Positions 33,311 to 45,533 of a DNA stretch of 64,000 bases are shown here, piece by piece. This DNA comes from Tetrapyrgos nigripes (taxonomy: Eukaryota > Basidiomycota > Agaricomycetes > Agaricales > Campanellaceae): assembly GCA_013368315.1 (NCBI GenBank), contig JAACJM010000249.1:1-64000 (forward strand), given 5' to 3'. The notes beneath the pieces were generated by a model. The model worked only from the letters and a program-made list of their open reading frames with translations, did no database searches and was not told the origin of the DNA. The first letter of the stretch is position 1, and the number at the start of each line of letters is the position of its first letter. The position numbers and the translations under genes were made by a program.

Positions 33311-33940
33311 TGCGTATTTGCCTGGTCCGAGTCCGTCTGACACGTTTGCTAGAAGGACTCGTAGCCAGCATTTGTCATCGCCGCCGTATACTCCGCAACC
33401 CTTGTACATCGTTATGACAACCTAAATTGTTGTAATGGAGTAGTAGAATCTTACGAGTGTAAATGCAGATTTTTTGTGTCCGTTCCTCCCAAAGATCTGA
33501 ACTGACTTTTAATGACTTGCTGCATTGAAGAAATATGCTCCTCATAACGTTGAGAATGTATCTATGAAACATTACCAATATATCAACCCTTTTCCAGGAC
33601 ATTGAAAAACGGCTCGAAATATCCCCAAAGTCTTCCCAATACCCCGCCAAAGTTTGACCCCATCTGCGATACTTCACAAAACGACCCAAAATATCGCAAA
33701 ATATTACCCCGCTTTGCAAATCATCGCAATTCGGACCAAGATATCACCAATCCTTCAACGATACTTTGACAGAATATTGCCCTGTTTTAAAAGCGGCCAA
33801 TATTTCAACGTATATTGGTCCGTTTTCCAATATTTTGCTGTCAATTTTTGTGGTGTTGGATCCAAAGGCAATGGACATCACACGTCACAACGGTCCTCCG
33901 CAAAAAAAGACTCACACGAAATACTCCGTACCGGTCTACA
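33311..33940. other. Upstream region of the ATP20 remnant
   Basis: No gene seen. From 33600 to 33840 there are many copies of AATATT, CCAATATT and ATATCGC in both orientations. This may be promoter sequence or a decayed repeat. No clear TATA box can be fixed. Confidence 0.35.
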
Positions 33941-34076
33941 ATGTTGCGAGCTGTCCGTCGTTCTCCTCCCCGTCCCGCTCGTTCTTCCCACTTTGCTTCC
34001 TCGTCGTCGTCGGGGTCGTCGGGAGCATCCAACCTCCAAGTCGAAGCCGCTCAAAAAAAAGGCACAAGAAGCGTTG

Positions 34077-34250
34077 TGTAAGGTTGAGATCCTTACACGG
34101 AGAGTTCACACGCTTCGAGAACAGTTGTAAGCTGTCTTTAGGTCGAACTAAGGACTCGAAAATACAAGCAGGCTAAGTATTTATACCTAGAGAGATAGAC
34201 CAGGGTACTTGAGATAGGGGTGGAGTCCCATACCGGACAAATCCGCTACA
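34077..34250 (-). repeat. gypsy-3 3' LTR
   Basis: Plus-strand TGTAAGGTTGAG...ATCCGCTACA, 174 bp, identical to 43851-44024 by base-by-base reading. This is unusually short for a gypsy LTR. It is preceded by the target duplication CGTTG. Confidence 0.97.
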
Positions 34251-34411
34251 TACGCCCTCCTAGGGTATGGAATGCCCTACTTGTAAGTAAGAGACCATGG
34301 GTAAATAACACTTTTAACAGTAGAAACTTCAAAATAAATCAAACAAGCAATGAGACGGGTGTCCCACGACGAAATAGCCAATACCACATTGAAACCGAGT
34401 GAGTAGTTCAC

Positions 34412-37400
34412 CTAGAAAGTGAACTTAAAAGTAGATCCAACATCATCCAACTTCCTCTTCTTGGATCCTCCTTCCTTCTGACGACGAGAGGCATTGACGG
34501 ACTGATTGGCGGCGATATTCTCAAGAGCCTTGAGGCGTTCCTCCTTGACAACCACAAGTCCGGGCTTAACGACGGCATCCGTGAAGCATTCGTGATTGGC
34601 TAACTGGAATAGGGACTTTGGTGGGAAAGGACGGTCTCGGTATTCGACTTGGGGCTTAGGAGCCTTCGGATCATTGTGGTGAGGGTAGGGAGTGACGAGA
34701 GGCAACTTCCAAGGAAGCGCCTCGTTAGCGAAAGCCTTGGAAATGATGTCGTAGAGAGGTGAAGGGGTGACGTTGTCCTGCAACCTGCCATTCTTCTTCA
34801 ACTCTTTCCCAACCTGCAACTCCATCCGGAACTGGATAGACGAGAACATATAGGTCTTTTCGCAATGCTCGACGAGCCAGTACTCCGCATGCGGCCTCGA
34901 AAAGTATTTAAACTTGACGTTCTTGGGGTCCGTGCGCGCGGCGAGGTACTCGGCCTCCTCGGCAGCCGTACGGATCGTTTTCGGCTTGCGCTTGGATATG
35001 TGGCCAGCGGCAACGGCGGAGGCGGCAGCAGGAGTGGCGTCGGTGGTGATAGAGGTAGTTACGAGTTTGACAGCGGGAACGACGGGGTCTTTGACGTGAG
35101 GATTGGCAGCGTGAGACGTGCCTTTGGGTGGATCGTTGTCGTCCGTCGACATCGCGTCAAAGTCGACCTCCTCGGGGGGATCATAAGCGTCGGGACCTGG
35201 GAGCTCTTTGAGGAGCTGAACAGTCGCACCACGGTCGTTGGTAGGGTCGGACATGGATGGGGAATGTACGATGGAGGGGAATTTGGATATCTCTACAGAA
35301 TATAAGGCAAGGGCGGAAAAAGAGTCGGACAGATAGGACATTAAATTCAGGCCCATCAACGCGGGTTCTTCTGAATCTGGTAGTCCGTCGATTTTACCCA
35401 TAGGTAAATCTGAAATCCCTTCGCATCCTTGCAGATCCAGGTATTCTGAGAGACAGGGCAAGTCAGATACTTCCTGATATGACAACCAGGAAAAATCCCC
35501 TGAACTCCACTGTACTTTGAATTGCGCTTCTTTGCGCAATCCAGCATGCGCCACAATGCGATCTATTTTCCATTGTGATTCCGCTTCGGGCGTCTCGAGT
35601 AATTGACTTTCGAGACGTCCCGGGAATCGACGATCATCGTTGGGGACATGAATTCGGAGTAGAGATGCATGAAAGACAGGGTGGACTCCTCTTTGAATGA
35701 ATGTAGCAGGTAGATCCACACGAAATGAATGATTACCAAAGTCTTTCAAGATCTTGTAAGGTCCGAGAAACTTAGGTAGAAGTTTCTTTGTTAAACCCTT
35801 TTCGAATGACAAATTCTTCGTGGAGACATATACCAGTTCCCCTTCACGAAATGGTTCCAACCGTCGTTTCCTATTGGCCGTTCGTGTTTGCTTGACACGA
35901 GACTCCAATATATGGTCGTGCGCAGCCATAATTGCCATGCGCTTCTGCCTAGCGAAAGTACGTATCGCAGGAAATTCATCCACCATGTTGGAATTCCAAA
36001 TCATGGATCTAGGCATTTGTCCGGCATTGAGAAAGAACGGTGCGTATCCCGTAGACTCGGATCGAGCGCTATTGATAGCAAATTCAATAGCAGGTAGCTT
36101 AACTACCCAATCCTTCTGCTTGGCCGAGATACAAGAGCGTAACATTTGCGTTATCGTTCGATTCGCTCGTTCAGTGGCTCCATCGGACTGAGGGTGATAC
36201 GCACTAGACATGTTTAACTGAGTACCAGTTAGTTCATGTAACCTTTTCCAGAAAACCGAAGTGAATAGCGAGTCTCGATCGCTCACAATCCGTTTAGGAA
36301 TACCATGTAGCTTGTAAACATGTTCATACATTAGTTCAGCCACTTGCCTGGCTGTGTATGTAGTCCTAGATGGTACCAAATGCACCATAGACGAGAATAG
36401 ATCTATGATCACAGTAATAGAGTCAAAACTGCCATCTCTATTCTTGGATTCTGGTAGTGGACCAACAAAGTCAATACCTATAGCTTCCCAAGGCCTACTT
36501 GGGATGTCCAAAGGATGCAACTGCCCAAAGGGCTTGTGGTTTGGAGGCTTGGATTGCTTACAAGTCTTGCAAGATTCACAGAAAGACTGGACATCTGAGA
36601 CCATGTCTTTCCACCACACTTGTTCCCTTAGATAACTCAGAGTCTTGTGGGCTCCCAGATGGGCCAGCATGGAGTGAGCTTCAGAGATCACTATTTCCAC
36701 AGAACTTCTTCCATTAACCAGTATCCTAGGAATACATAGAAGCCTAGAGTCCTTAGAAAGTCTTTGATAAACAAAACCTCCAGTACACTCAAAGTTCTTG
36801 AATTCCCTTGGAGCTTCAAGTATCTTCTTGAAGAATGGGTCTTGATCATAATTGTCCTTGATCAGACCAAGAAAGTCGAGCCCGTCACTGGAACGAGTGA
36901 GGGCTGAGAGAAGGGACGCGTCTGACGCGTCCTCACGTGGCTGTGATTCGGATCGGCTATCCGGTTGAATTACCGGATTCCGATTAATTACCGGTTCAAC
37001 GTCAGCCGTCGTTTGAGACTTGCGTTGAGCTGGTATCCGAATATACAGCTTCTCGGACGCTTTCTCCTTTTCATTGGCTTTATCTGGACCCGTTGGGTCC
37101 CTGGCCAAATGAAAATCCGATTCCATAACCAGAGTTTGCGCAGAAGTACTTGCTTTCGGTTGGCTATTAGTACTCACGCCCTCCTGGACGCGTCGTGGAC
37201 CTTTTACGCGTACAAAATCCTTCATACGTTTCGCAAATTCCTTCGACGTCTCAGGACGACCGGTTTCCGCAGGTTCAGCAGTTTTCCGACCTCCTCTGCG
37301 CGCAACATCCGCTTCAATACCTGTTTTCAACGGCATAGTAACACCATGAGCCTGTAGGCTCTCGTTGTCAAAACTATCATCAAAATAGGTGTATTCGGCG

Positions 37401-40400
37401 TTGGATCTAACGGTACCAGGTGCGTCGTTCGTATATATACGAGACAACGCGTCCGATAACACGTTTTCTTCCCCAGGGACATATAAGATTTCGAAATCGA
37501 ATTCCGACATCTTTTCCATCCAACGCGCCTGACGACCACTCAAATCCTTTTGGTTGAGCAAATGGATTAGACCCTTGTGGTCCGTTACCCACGTGAACTT
37601 GACTCCTTGAAGGACGTCTCGATGTCGCAGCATCGACTCGAGACCCGCAAGCATTTCAAGTTCATGAACAGCGTAATTTTGTTGCGCTGAGTTCAACTTC
37701 GCCGAGAAGAAGGCAGCTACCTTAGCTGTCTTCCACTCATCTCCTTGGCTGACGACGCCTGCGACGCTAGCAGCACTAGCGTCGGTGACCAACCATATCG
37801 GTTTTCGCGTTGGTGAGTAATCCAACGGTATTCTCGAATGATCCCTAAGCTTTTGAACCGTCTGTTTTATTTCGTCAAAAGCTCTCTGCTCCGTATAGGT
37901 CCATCGAAATGGCACGGTTGAACCAGTTATCGCATGCAAGACACCCATTGGACCACGGATACGCGGCAAGTCGTCTGCAAGGGAACCTACTGCCCCGAGG
38001 AAACCGGAGACTAACGACTTAGTCGTTGGTACCTTCCAGTTCGCGATGGACTCGACCTTGTCGGGGTCCATCCGAATGCCCTTATCATCGATAATTCGTC
38101 CCAGTAATTTTAACTCTTCCGCAAGAAAATTCAACTTTTTCCCATTCAGGTATAGTTTCTCTTTTCTTAAGATATCAATTACCATTTTGACGTGTTTGAC
38201 ATGATCCTCTAGGCTGTCAGAGTAAATGACTATGTCATCAAGGTATACATCCATGCATACGCCTATTAATGGCGCAAAGATGTGATTCATCAAGGCTTGG
38301 TACGTAGCACCTGCATTACAATCACCCATTTGTAGCACTTGACTAACCATGGTACCATCCGGTGTTGAGAACGCGGATCGAGAGACATGTTCAGGGATGA
38401 TACGAATCTGTTCGTATGCATCCTTGCCGTCTATGATGCTTCAGAAGCTGTGGCGGGCCACTCGACGCGTAATAGCGTCGATATTGGGTAGAGGGGACGC
38501 TATCTTTCGTACGTTCTTATTCCTTTCTCGCAGATCAAAGACTGTTCGTAATTGATCTCTTTGTTTTGCAGATTTAGGTATAAGCATCATAGGAACTGTA
38601 TTACCAGCCGTTGTAACTAGCCAGCGTCCTGTAGCTAAATAATCACGACGTTTTAAATCCCATTGTTCGCGAAATGCCTCGGGGCATCGAGAAGGTCGCC
38701 AAGGATAAATTTTATCCTCGTCAATCAAAGGGATTGTGTGATTAATCGCTCGTAAAGGGGGTAGTGGAGTATCCGCTGCTCCTTTACAGATGGGTTCTGC
38801 ATAAGCACGTAATTCCTCCCTAGCTGACTCTAAGGTACGTTCTTCTATACCTACAGCGTGAGTTCTGACCTCTGCCACATTCTCCCCTTCAATAGGAAGC
38901 GCTTCCCAGCTGCCGATCTCGACGGTAGCTGGGTTCAAACCTATACACACCTTATGTGAGAACATAAAGGGTGTTCCTAGGATCACATCGTACCCGGATA
39001 GGTTTGCCACATCGAAATAGTGGTCACAATTGATGTTTTGGTACTGGAAATTAACCTCAGTGCCACATAGGATCTTGGAACGAGATCCTTGAACAGCTAA
39101 ATGCAGAGGTAAGGGTGTTCCCAAGTACTTCTTCTTCAGTTTTAGCTGATCTGCCACTTGTGTAGATATAAAATCACCAAGTGAACCTGAGTCGATCAAT
39201 GCACGACACGGTTGTCCATTGATCTTGACTACAATCACAATAGGCTTAGGCACTAAACGACCTATTTGACAAACAATTCCGGCTGTTCGTTGTATTCCCG
39301 GAAATGTCTTTGGCTCGACATATATTCCCGCAATGGAAACAAAGTGAGCAAAGCCATTCCGTTCTTCCCATTGCAATTGACCTTCTAAAAGGTGTAAGTA
39401 TGCGTCTGAATACTGCACGCGTTGGTCGAGTTCGCGCGTGAATTCATCCAAAGGTTCATTAAATAACCTTGGTAGAAATTCGTATTCGATAGGACCCTTC
39501 AAGCTATTGATCAAAGCTTCCTCAGCGCGTCGAACGCGTTTCTTATACCATTCAGGTAAGTTAAACCACTTATTCAATAATTGACCTTTAGCAACATCAA
39601 CTTTGAATTCTCTGACAGTGTCTTCAATGGTATAAACATCCTGTCTACTCGGATGTCGGTACACTAAGTACTGCTCGTCCGAGTTTGTCCGAGGAAACTC
39701 TCCATCGACATGCACCCAACAACGTAGCTTATCTGCTGCTGCGTCCGCTAACGCGTCTCCCATGGCTGGATAGTCAAAATTCAGCACCGAGATGTCGAGA
39801 TCCTCAATGTCCTGTCTCGCCATGGCCCAGATTTTTCCTGGACAAAATTCTGGAATCAGTAAGTTTTCTCTGGTAAATGCCCATTCGAGACTAACTTCGT
39901 GATCAATGAATTCTACACGTTGACCATCTTTCGTGGTCCATGCTGTGATTTGCGCAAATGGAGAAGGTTTCCCATTCAGAAAGAATGGAGGACTGTTCTG
40001 AATGTTCTCCTCTAGCGCACGAGCTAGAGGATCGTTCTGTCTTTGGGCCATCCAAAGGTGAGTCTGATCGTGGCGTTCTTGTTTACGACGCTCACGGAAC
40101 CGACGAATTTCGTCTTTACGCTCCCACTCGTCAATGATTAATTGACGAGACTCATTTTCTTCTCGAAGAACATTCATCCACCATTCAATCGCATTGAATC
40201 TGGGGTCTAGGATCTTTTCCCGAGTGATATCCCCGAAAATTCCTTCGACATTATCGAATATGGAATATTTTTCAGGGTTCCCATAGTACTGACATACTTG
40301 GAATCTCAAGGAGATAGGTACGATTTCGGTGTCCTCGTTCTCTGGGTACCTGTGTTCACCCAACGATAACCAAAATCGCAGACCATTTGCAAATACGTCA

Positions 40401-43400
40401 CCTATCGAGTTGTCTCGCGATGACCATTTAGCTTTGTCGTAAGGTAAAGCTTGTTGTTTAGCTCTAGCCTTAGCATACCAGGAAGCTAATTGAAATTTTT
40501 CATTCAATAGCAGATGAATAGGAACAAGAGTAACGCCTTGTTCTGACTCAATATCATCAATACTGTAGAATTCATCGCTGTAACGATACACTTGAATTCT
40601 ATCTGATTGATGACTTCCCCACCTATACTCGTCTCCTGGGTATGGAGCGAAGTGGTGCAAAATGTGTCTAGCGGCGGCGGCGATCATGTCTCCGACTTCA
40701 TCGACCCTCCATTCAGAGTCGATTTTTCCGTGTAAAAAGAAGTTGGAGTAATCAGTGTCTGGGTATCCAAAGACTTCTTTCGCCTCGCTCGCCCACGAAT
40801 ACATTAGTCGACCATCGTTACAAGTCAACCATTCCTCTTCAGGATTGTATTCTCGTGCAAAGTTTCCGATTGCCGGGTCAGGTACCGGTAAGTACTCTCT
40901 GATATATTCAGATAAGTACTCAGGCCCTAACCATTCTTCATCCTCAGATGCGTCTGAACGCGTGTCCATGCTGACTACTTCAAGTCCAAGATCCTCAAAG
41001 GATGCTTCTGAGTTATCAGAAGACATGTCATCAGACATGTATTCATCCTCGGAATCGGAAACCTCTTGTAGTGTGGGCATTTCCGTGCGATCGCTATTCC
41101 AGCTGAAAGTATCGTCGATACTCTCAGCGGGTTCAGACGATTCATCCGTAGGTGAGTCGAACAATTCAAAACTCATCATCGAAATGGATAAACCTGGTTG
41201 CGTGGTACTATCCAAACCTGCTGACTCTTCACTTTTCAGTTCGAATCTAGCGCTGCTGGACGCGATATTGTTCGAGAATCGTCCAGGAGGACCTCTTCTA
41301 TTCGCTCTAACAGTGTTGTTCTCCGGACAATTTCTTTCGAAATGTCCGGGGTTACCGCACTTGAAGCATAGGTCCTTGGCTTTCATTTCAGCCTTCTTCT
41401 TGTGAAAAGCCTCAGAATAATTACCAGGTGTTCTTTTATTTTGATTAGGTGGCTTACGCCCTCCAGCACCTGGATTATTGTGAGGTTTCTGAGTACCATT
41501 AAATGTGGCACTTGAGGACGACATTGGAACTGGATTAGGAGGTGAGTTGTTATTCTCTTTCCTCCATCTTCCTCTGAAATTCGGTTTTCCCGATTTCTTT
41601 CGACCTTCTGGCTTAGCCAAACCACTCGGTTTACCATTGTCGTCCTGTGCTTTCTTAGCACGATTACGACGCTGCTCGAGGTAGGCAATCTCGATTCTTT
41701 CAGCCGCTTTGACAATTTCGTCCCATTTGTGGACCATCTTGTCAAAGTCTTTACGTCGCAATTCCATCTGAATTTCAGGGCGTAACCCATCCCATAACTT
41801 AATAACTCGGTCGCGTCGTCTCGCGCCACCCGTTAAGTTAAGTAATAAGGTAAGTTCGTGTACATATTCAATTACACGTTTACTCCCTTGACAGAACTCG
41901 CGCAGCTTAGCACGCTGCTGATCACTCAAGTCGAGGGGAAAGCAATAATTGAACATCTCTGCATAGAGATCTCCAAGTTCCCACTTAGAATGTTCGGCAC
42001 CGATCTTCTGCCAAAACCACCGTTCAGCGATCCCGGATAGGCGTCGAGATACTACATAGCACTGTTGGTTCTCTGGCACCTTTCCTGCCTTAATCCATTC
42101 TGAAGCTTCCATAACAAAAGCTTCAAATCTCTCTAAGTCAGGAGTACCATCATAAATGGTAGGAGCGAGGTTTTTGAGCAAGGAAGCACTTGCTTCTCTT
42201 GATCCCCTTCTTTTCTTCGAATATTTCCTCTTCTTCTTCTTACGTTGATCGTCTGAAGAAGAACTTGAAGAACTTGAATCCGAAGAATCCGAATCGCTCG
42301 AGTCCGAGGACGAGTCCGAACTCGATGATGAATGGTCCGATACGTCTGTACTAGTCGATGAGCTTGACTCTTCGCTCTCACTGGAAGACGATGAGCTACT
42401 ATCCGAAGACTCGGATTCATCATCCGAGCCGCTCGACGAGTCGGAGGAATCCTCATCCGAACTAGAGGGTCTTTTACGCGTGTGGCGTTTGCGCGAGTTC
42501 TTCTTTGAACTCTTCTTCTTTTGCTTGCGCGAACGGTTAGTCTTGCTTTTAGACTTTTCGTTACCAAGCAGACGAGCTAAACGACTATTACCCGGAAGTT
42601 GATTCATTGGGGTAACGTCGCGTTTGTGAATGTCCTTCGACTTGGACTTCAAATCTCCACGCGTAAGTTTATCCACCTTACGCTGATAAGACATGGGTTC
42701 TTTCCTAACCTTCTTGTCTTTAGAAGATTTCTTAGCTCTTTTGTGGTGTCTTTTCTTACGAACCACCACTTCAGAGCTATCCGAGCTAACGGATTCAGGT
42801 TCCTTCACCTGAACATTCTTTGGAGTAGCTTTCTTGCTACGTTCGTTCTCCAGTGCGGCGTCCCGCATCTGATTCCACTCGAGAATAGCTTGACGTTGCT
42901 TCTCGAGATCTAGCTCGTCATCTGTAATTTCGTTGTTCTTATCAACGAATTTACCTTTACGAACATAAGAAGGTTCTATATTTTCCTTCTCGGAAGAGAT
43001 CGTGTCTTCACGCACTGGTAAGTCTCTGAAGACTTTAACCTTCTCATTACGTGCGTTGACAGCCGCTAATTGTTCAGCAGTCATGGATCTCTCAGCAGCC
43101 GAGATGGCAGCGGCTTGCTCAGTAGACAGCCCCCTCTTACTTGGGGAGTCTACATATTCAGTACTTATATCTCCAGACCTCAAGTCTTCGAGACTACGCG
43201 TACGACGGGAACGACGACGAACGACGGTGGTCCAAGATCCTCCGTCATCGTCCGTGATAAGCTCAGGGGTATCAAAACTTCCAGGCACTGAAAATCTATT
43301 TTCCTGGGCTAAAGGTACAGTATTGGTAATACTGGTACCTGTCACTACTGGATTCCCTACAGCCGCCGCAGCTTGCTGGGAAGCAAACTCGGCTGACTGA

Positions 43401-43672
43401 CGGGCACCATCAGCGGGTAAAATACCCATTGCTGTGGCAGAAAACGCGGCCGCATCCCTGAAGGATTTTGCAGCAACACGTTCATCGCATATGCCTCCCA
43501 CTGGAGCAGGAGCACTTGCGGAGGGTAAAACGGTTGGGGAATTAGGGTTACTAATGGATGAAGAGAGGTCAGTAACAGTAGACGGGCTTGAGGACTCACG
43601 GGTATCGAGGTTATCAGCCTCAGCAGTAGCCTTAACGGCGCTGCGCAGATTGTAACGAGTACCAGAAGCCAT
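34412..43672 (-). pseudogene. gypsy-3 Gag-Pol polyprotein, one internal stop
   Basis: Single frame of 3087 codons from ATG 43672, interrupted only by TGA at 38441-38443 inside the RT palm (ITRRVARHSF then SIIDGKDAYEQIRI). In order: a basic/Ser-Asp-rich N-terminus with a long poly-Ser/Asp tract (residues about 390-490), a retrotransposon Gag domain (about 500-670), a CCHC knuckle CFKCGNPGHFERNC (about 774), an acidic and then roughly 500-residue region of unknown function, a protease ALIDSGSLGDFIS (about 1494), RT with DVYLDDIVIYSD (about 1809), and RNase H LVTDASAASVAG (about 1966). Integrase follows (GIDFVGPL, SDRDSLFTS, SDGATERANR; about 2330-2520), then a degenerate chromodomain-like FKVQWSSGDFSWLSYQEV and a 290-residue C-terminal extension ending in basic KKRKLDD. 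Gag and Pol are in the same frame, so frameshifting is not needed. The lone TGA is probably a recent mutation or is read through. Confidence 0.93.
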
Positions 43673-43850
43673 AGAAACAAGAGATAAAGAATATAACAGA
43701 TATTCGAGAGAGAGAGATAGCGTCGAAGAGGAATGTCAGACGGTGATCAGCCGATGATGTCCAGGTCTTCGAAGCTAGGTAGAGAGAGAGAGAGAGATAT
43801 AAACGAGTTTCTAGAGTTTTGTCTTGATAGCTGTTGGGCTGTTCAAAATA

Positions 43851-44024
43851 TGTAAGGTTGAGATCCTTACACGGAGAGTTCACACGCTTCGAGAACAGTT
43901 GTAAGCTGTCTTTAGGTCGAACTAAGGACTCGAAAATACAAGCAGGCTAAGTATTTATACCTAGAGAGATAGACCAGGGTACTTGAGATAGGGGTGGAGT
44001 CCCATACCGGACAAATCCGCTACA
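43851..44024 (-). repeat. gypsy-3 5' LTR
   Basis: Identical to 34077-34250 and followed by target duplication CGTTG at 44025-44029. On the minus strand the LTR is followed by TATTTTGAACAGCCCAACAG at the expected primer-binding site. It does not begin with TGG. It shares TTGAACAG with the corresponding site of gypsy-1. Confidence 0.97.
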
Positions 44025-44541
44025 CGTTGGCTAATGCCCAACAAACCGCTGGAAGGGTTTTAGACGGTGCTAAAAAGGTTGCTGGGCCTCTTGGGGAGAG
44101 GGTTGGGTCTATGCTTGGCTGTATGTGTCTCTTTCCGTATCTTTCTCTGCGTCTAACCCATGCATGTCTCCTCTTCCTTCTTCCTCCATAACAACGCGTC
44201 TAGCCTACCACCAACCCATCACCTACAACCTCTCCGTCTTCCGTGAAATCTGCAAATACATCTATAGATCTGAAAACCTCTCTCCTCCCTCCATATTTAC
44301 CATCCGCTCGGCATATGAGACGCTGTGGGCTAGAGCCATTAATAGGGAGTATTGGTCTGGAGCTGTCGGGAGCGGAGAGATCGCTAGGATTGGCGTCTAT
44401 GCAGTGGAAGCTTATGGTATCTTTAAGGTGTGTTTTCATATTACTGTCACGTCCGAGTCATTGGGCTGACGTTGCGTTGCTCTGTAGATTGGTGAAATCC
44501 TTGGAAGGAGGAGTCTCGTGGGGTATAATGTCAACTACTAG

Positions 44542-45533
44542 GCGTCTTTCCTTCCGATATAGATGTTGTCTTCCACTGTCTCTCCTTCTCCTTCTCATTT
44601 TTCCTGTCCCAAGCGACGGATAGAGCTTCTATTCCTCTACCCTTCACGTCCACTTCATCCTACCGTTCGAGCCACTCATGCATTCCACATCTTCGTCTTC
44701 GCTGACCAAGCACTGCTTCCACACATACTATCATCGATTCCCGACGTCCCTTATAAACGTATATAAACACCGGTGCGGTCTCCACTAGATCAACTGTGCT
44801 AGGCAAGAGGGCGCAGACCCTTACCCACCAAGCATGAAGCAGTTGAGCACCGGCTCGGTTCTCATGGTCGAGGAAATGTTGGACACAAAAACAGGAAACC
44901 ATCCGATGGCTAGGCTGCTATATGATAATCTTGAAGCGCAAAGTGCCTTTGGTGTAGCATAATTGGGGAGACGGGTCGAGGAGACTGAAAGGCTAGAACT
45001 TCCATGGTGCAGACGCGGACTGGAAGAAGACGGGAATAGTTGAGCAGTGGATTGGTCATTGGTTTGGGTTTCGGGTTTGGGTGGTCTGAGTTGTCTCCAT
45101 ACGCTTCTACCAAGTATCCAGCAGTTTGTGGTCGTAGATATCCACTATAAACGCCCTGGGTTCCTATAATGGTCATATAGTTGTGCGTCAGCGTGTACTA
45201 TCACCTGCGGAAAGGTATGAGGTGATCGGAAGTTTGGATGTGGGACAGTATGTCGAGTACATGGACTCGACGTTTGGTCATACTGTGTGAATTATCGGTC
45301 CAGCTCCTGGCGTACGGTGTTGAAGTTGACTTATGGGATATGAAGAGCCGGTCAAGTGTCATCTCCATCGTGTAAGTTCGCATTTCGTGTAGGATGTGAC
45401 GGCGTCGATTTGTAGATTCTATACATTGGAGGAAAAAGACTCATGTTATACAGACTAATAGGAGTCGTTTCTGTCACGGTCTGGTTAGCGTCAACTGGCT
45501 CGCTTCGGCGGTCAGAGTAAATATACTATAGTA
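44542..45533. other. Unassigned region between ATP20 and the MYND gene
   Basis: Minus-strand frames at 45201-45383 and 44910-45176 (IIGTQGVYSGYLRPQTAGYL) have reasonable composition and could be exons of one small gene joined through an AG near 45205, but I recognise no domain. Plus-strand frames just after ATP20 look like its 3' UTR. Confidence 0.35.

Larger units (their letters stand above)
34077..44024 (-). mobile_element. Ty3/gypsy element with 174-bp LTRs (gypsy-3), in ATP20
   Basis: 9948-bp element on the minus strand with two identical 174-bp LTRs and an exact target duplication CGTTG (34072-34076 and 44025-44029). It encodes one polyprotein frame from 43672 to 34412. LTR identity over the full 174 bp indicates very recent insertion. 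It sits in an exon of ATP20. A purine-rich AGGAGGG precedes the 3' LTR on the minus strand. The 5' leader is 178 bp (43850-43673). Confidence 0.97.
33941..44541 (+). pseudogene. ATP20: Mitochondrial ATP synthase subunit g, split by a gypsy element
   Basis: Starts ATG 33941 with an Arg/Ser-rich presequence (MLRAVRRSPPRPARSSHF). The frame reaches ...AQEAL at 34076, where gypsy-3 is inserted. It resumes at 44030 with ANAQQTAGRVLDGAKKVAGP, an intron at 44121-44203, then YHQPITYNLSVFREI, SAYETLWARAINREYWSG and GVYAVEAYGIFK. After a second intron (44428-44487) comes IGEILGRRSLVGYNVNY, stop 44539-44541. The ending GVYAxEAYGIFKIGEIxGRRxLVGY is diagnostic of fungal subunit g, an inner-membrane F1Fo subunit needed for ATP synthase dimers. 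The first exon also has an 8-A run at 34053-34060. Seven As would keep the frame, so there is a second lesion or a sequencing error. Confidence 0.92.

Noticed and set aside
38349..38555. Short plus-strand frames inside gypsy-3 (also 40755-41405 and 42599-42913)
   Set aside because: They are antisense to the polyprotein frame and lack any domain.
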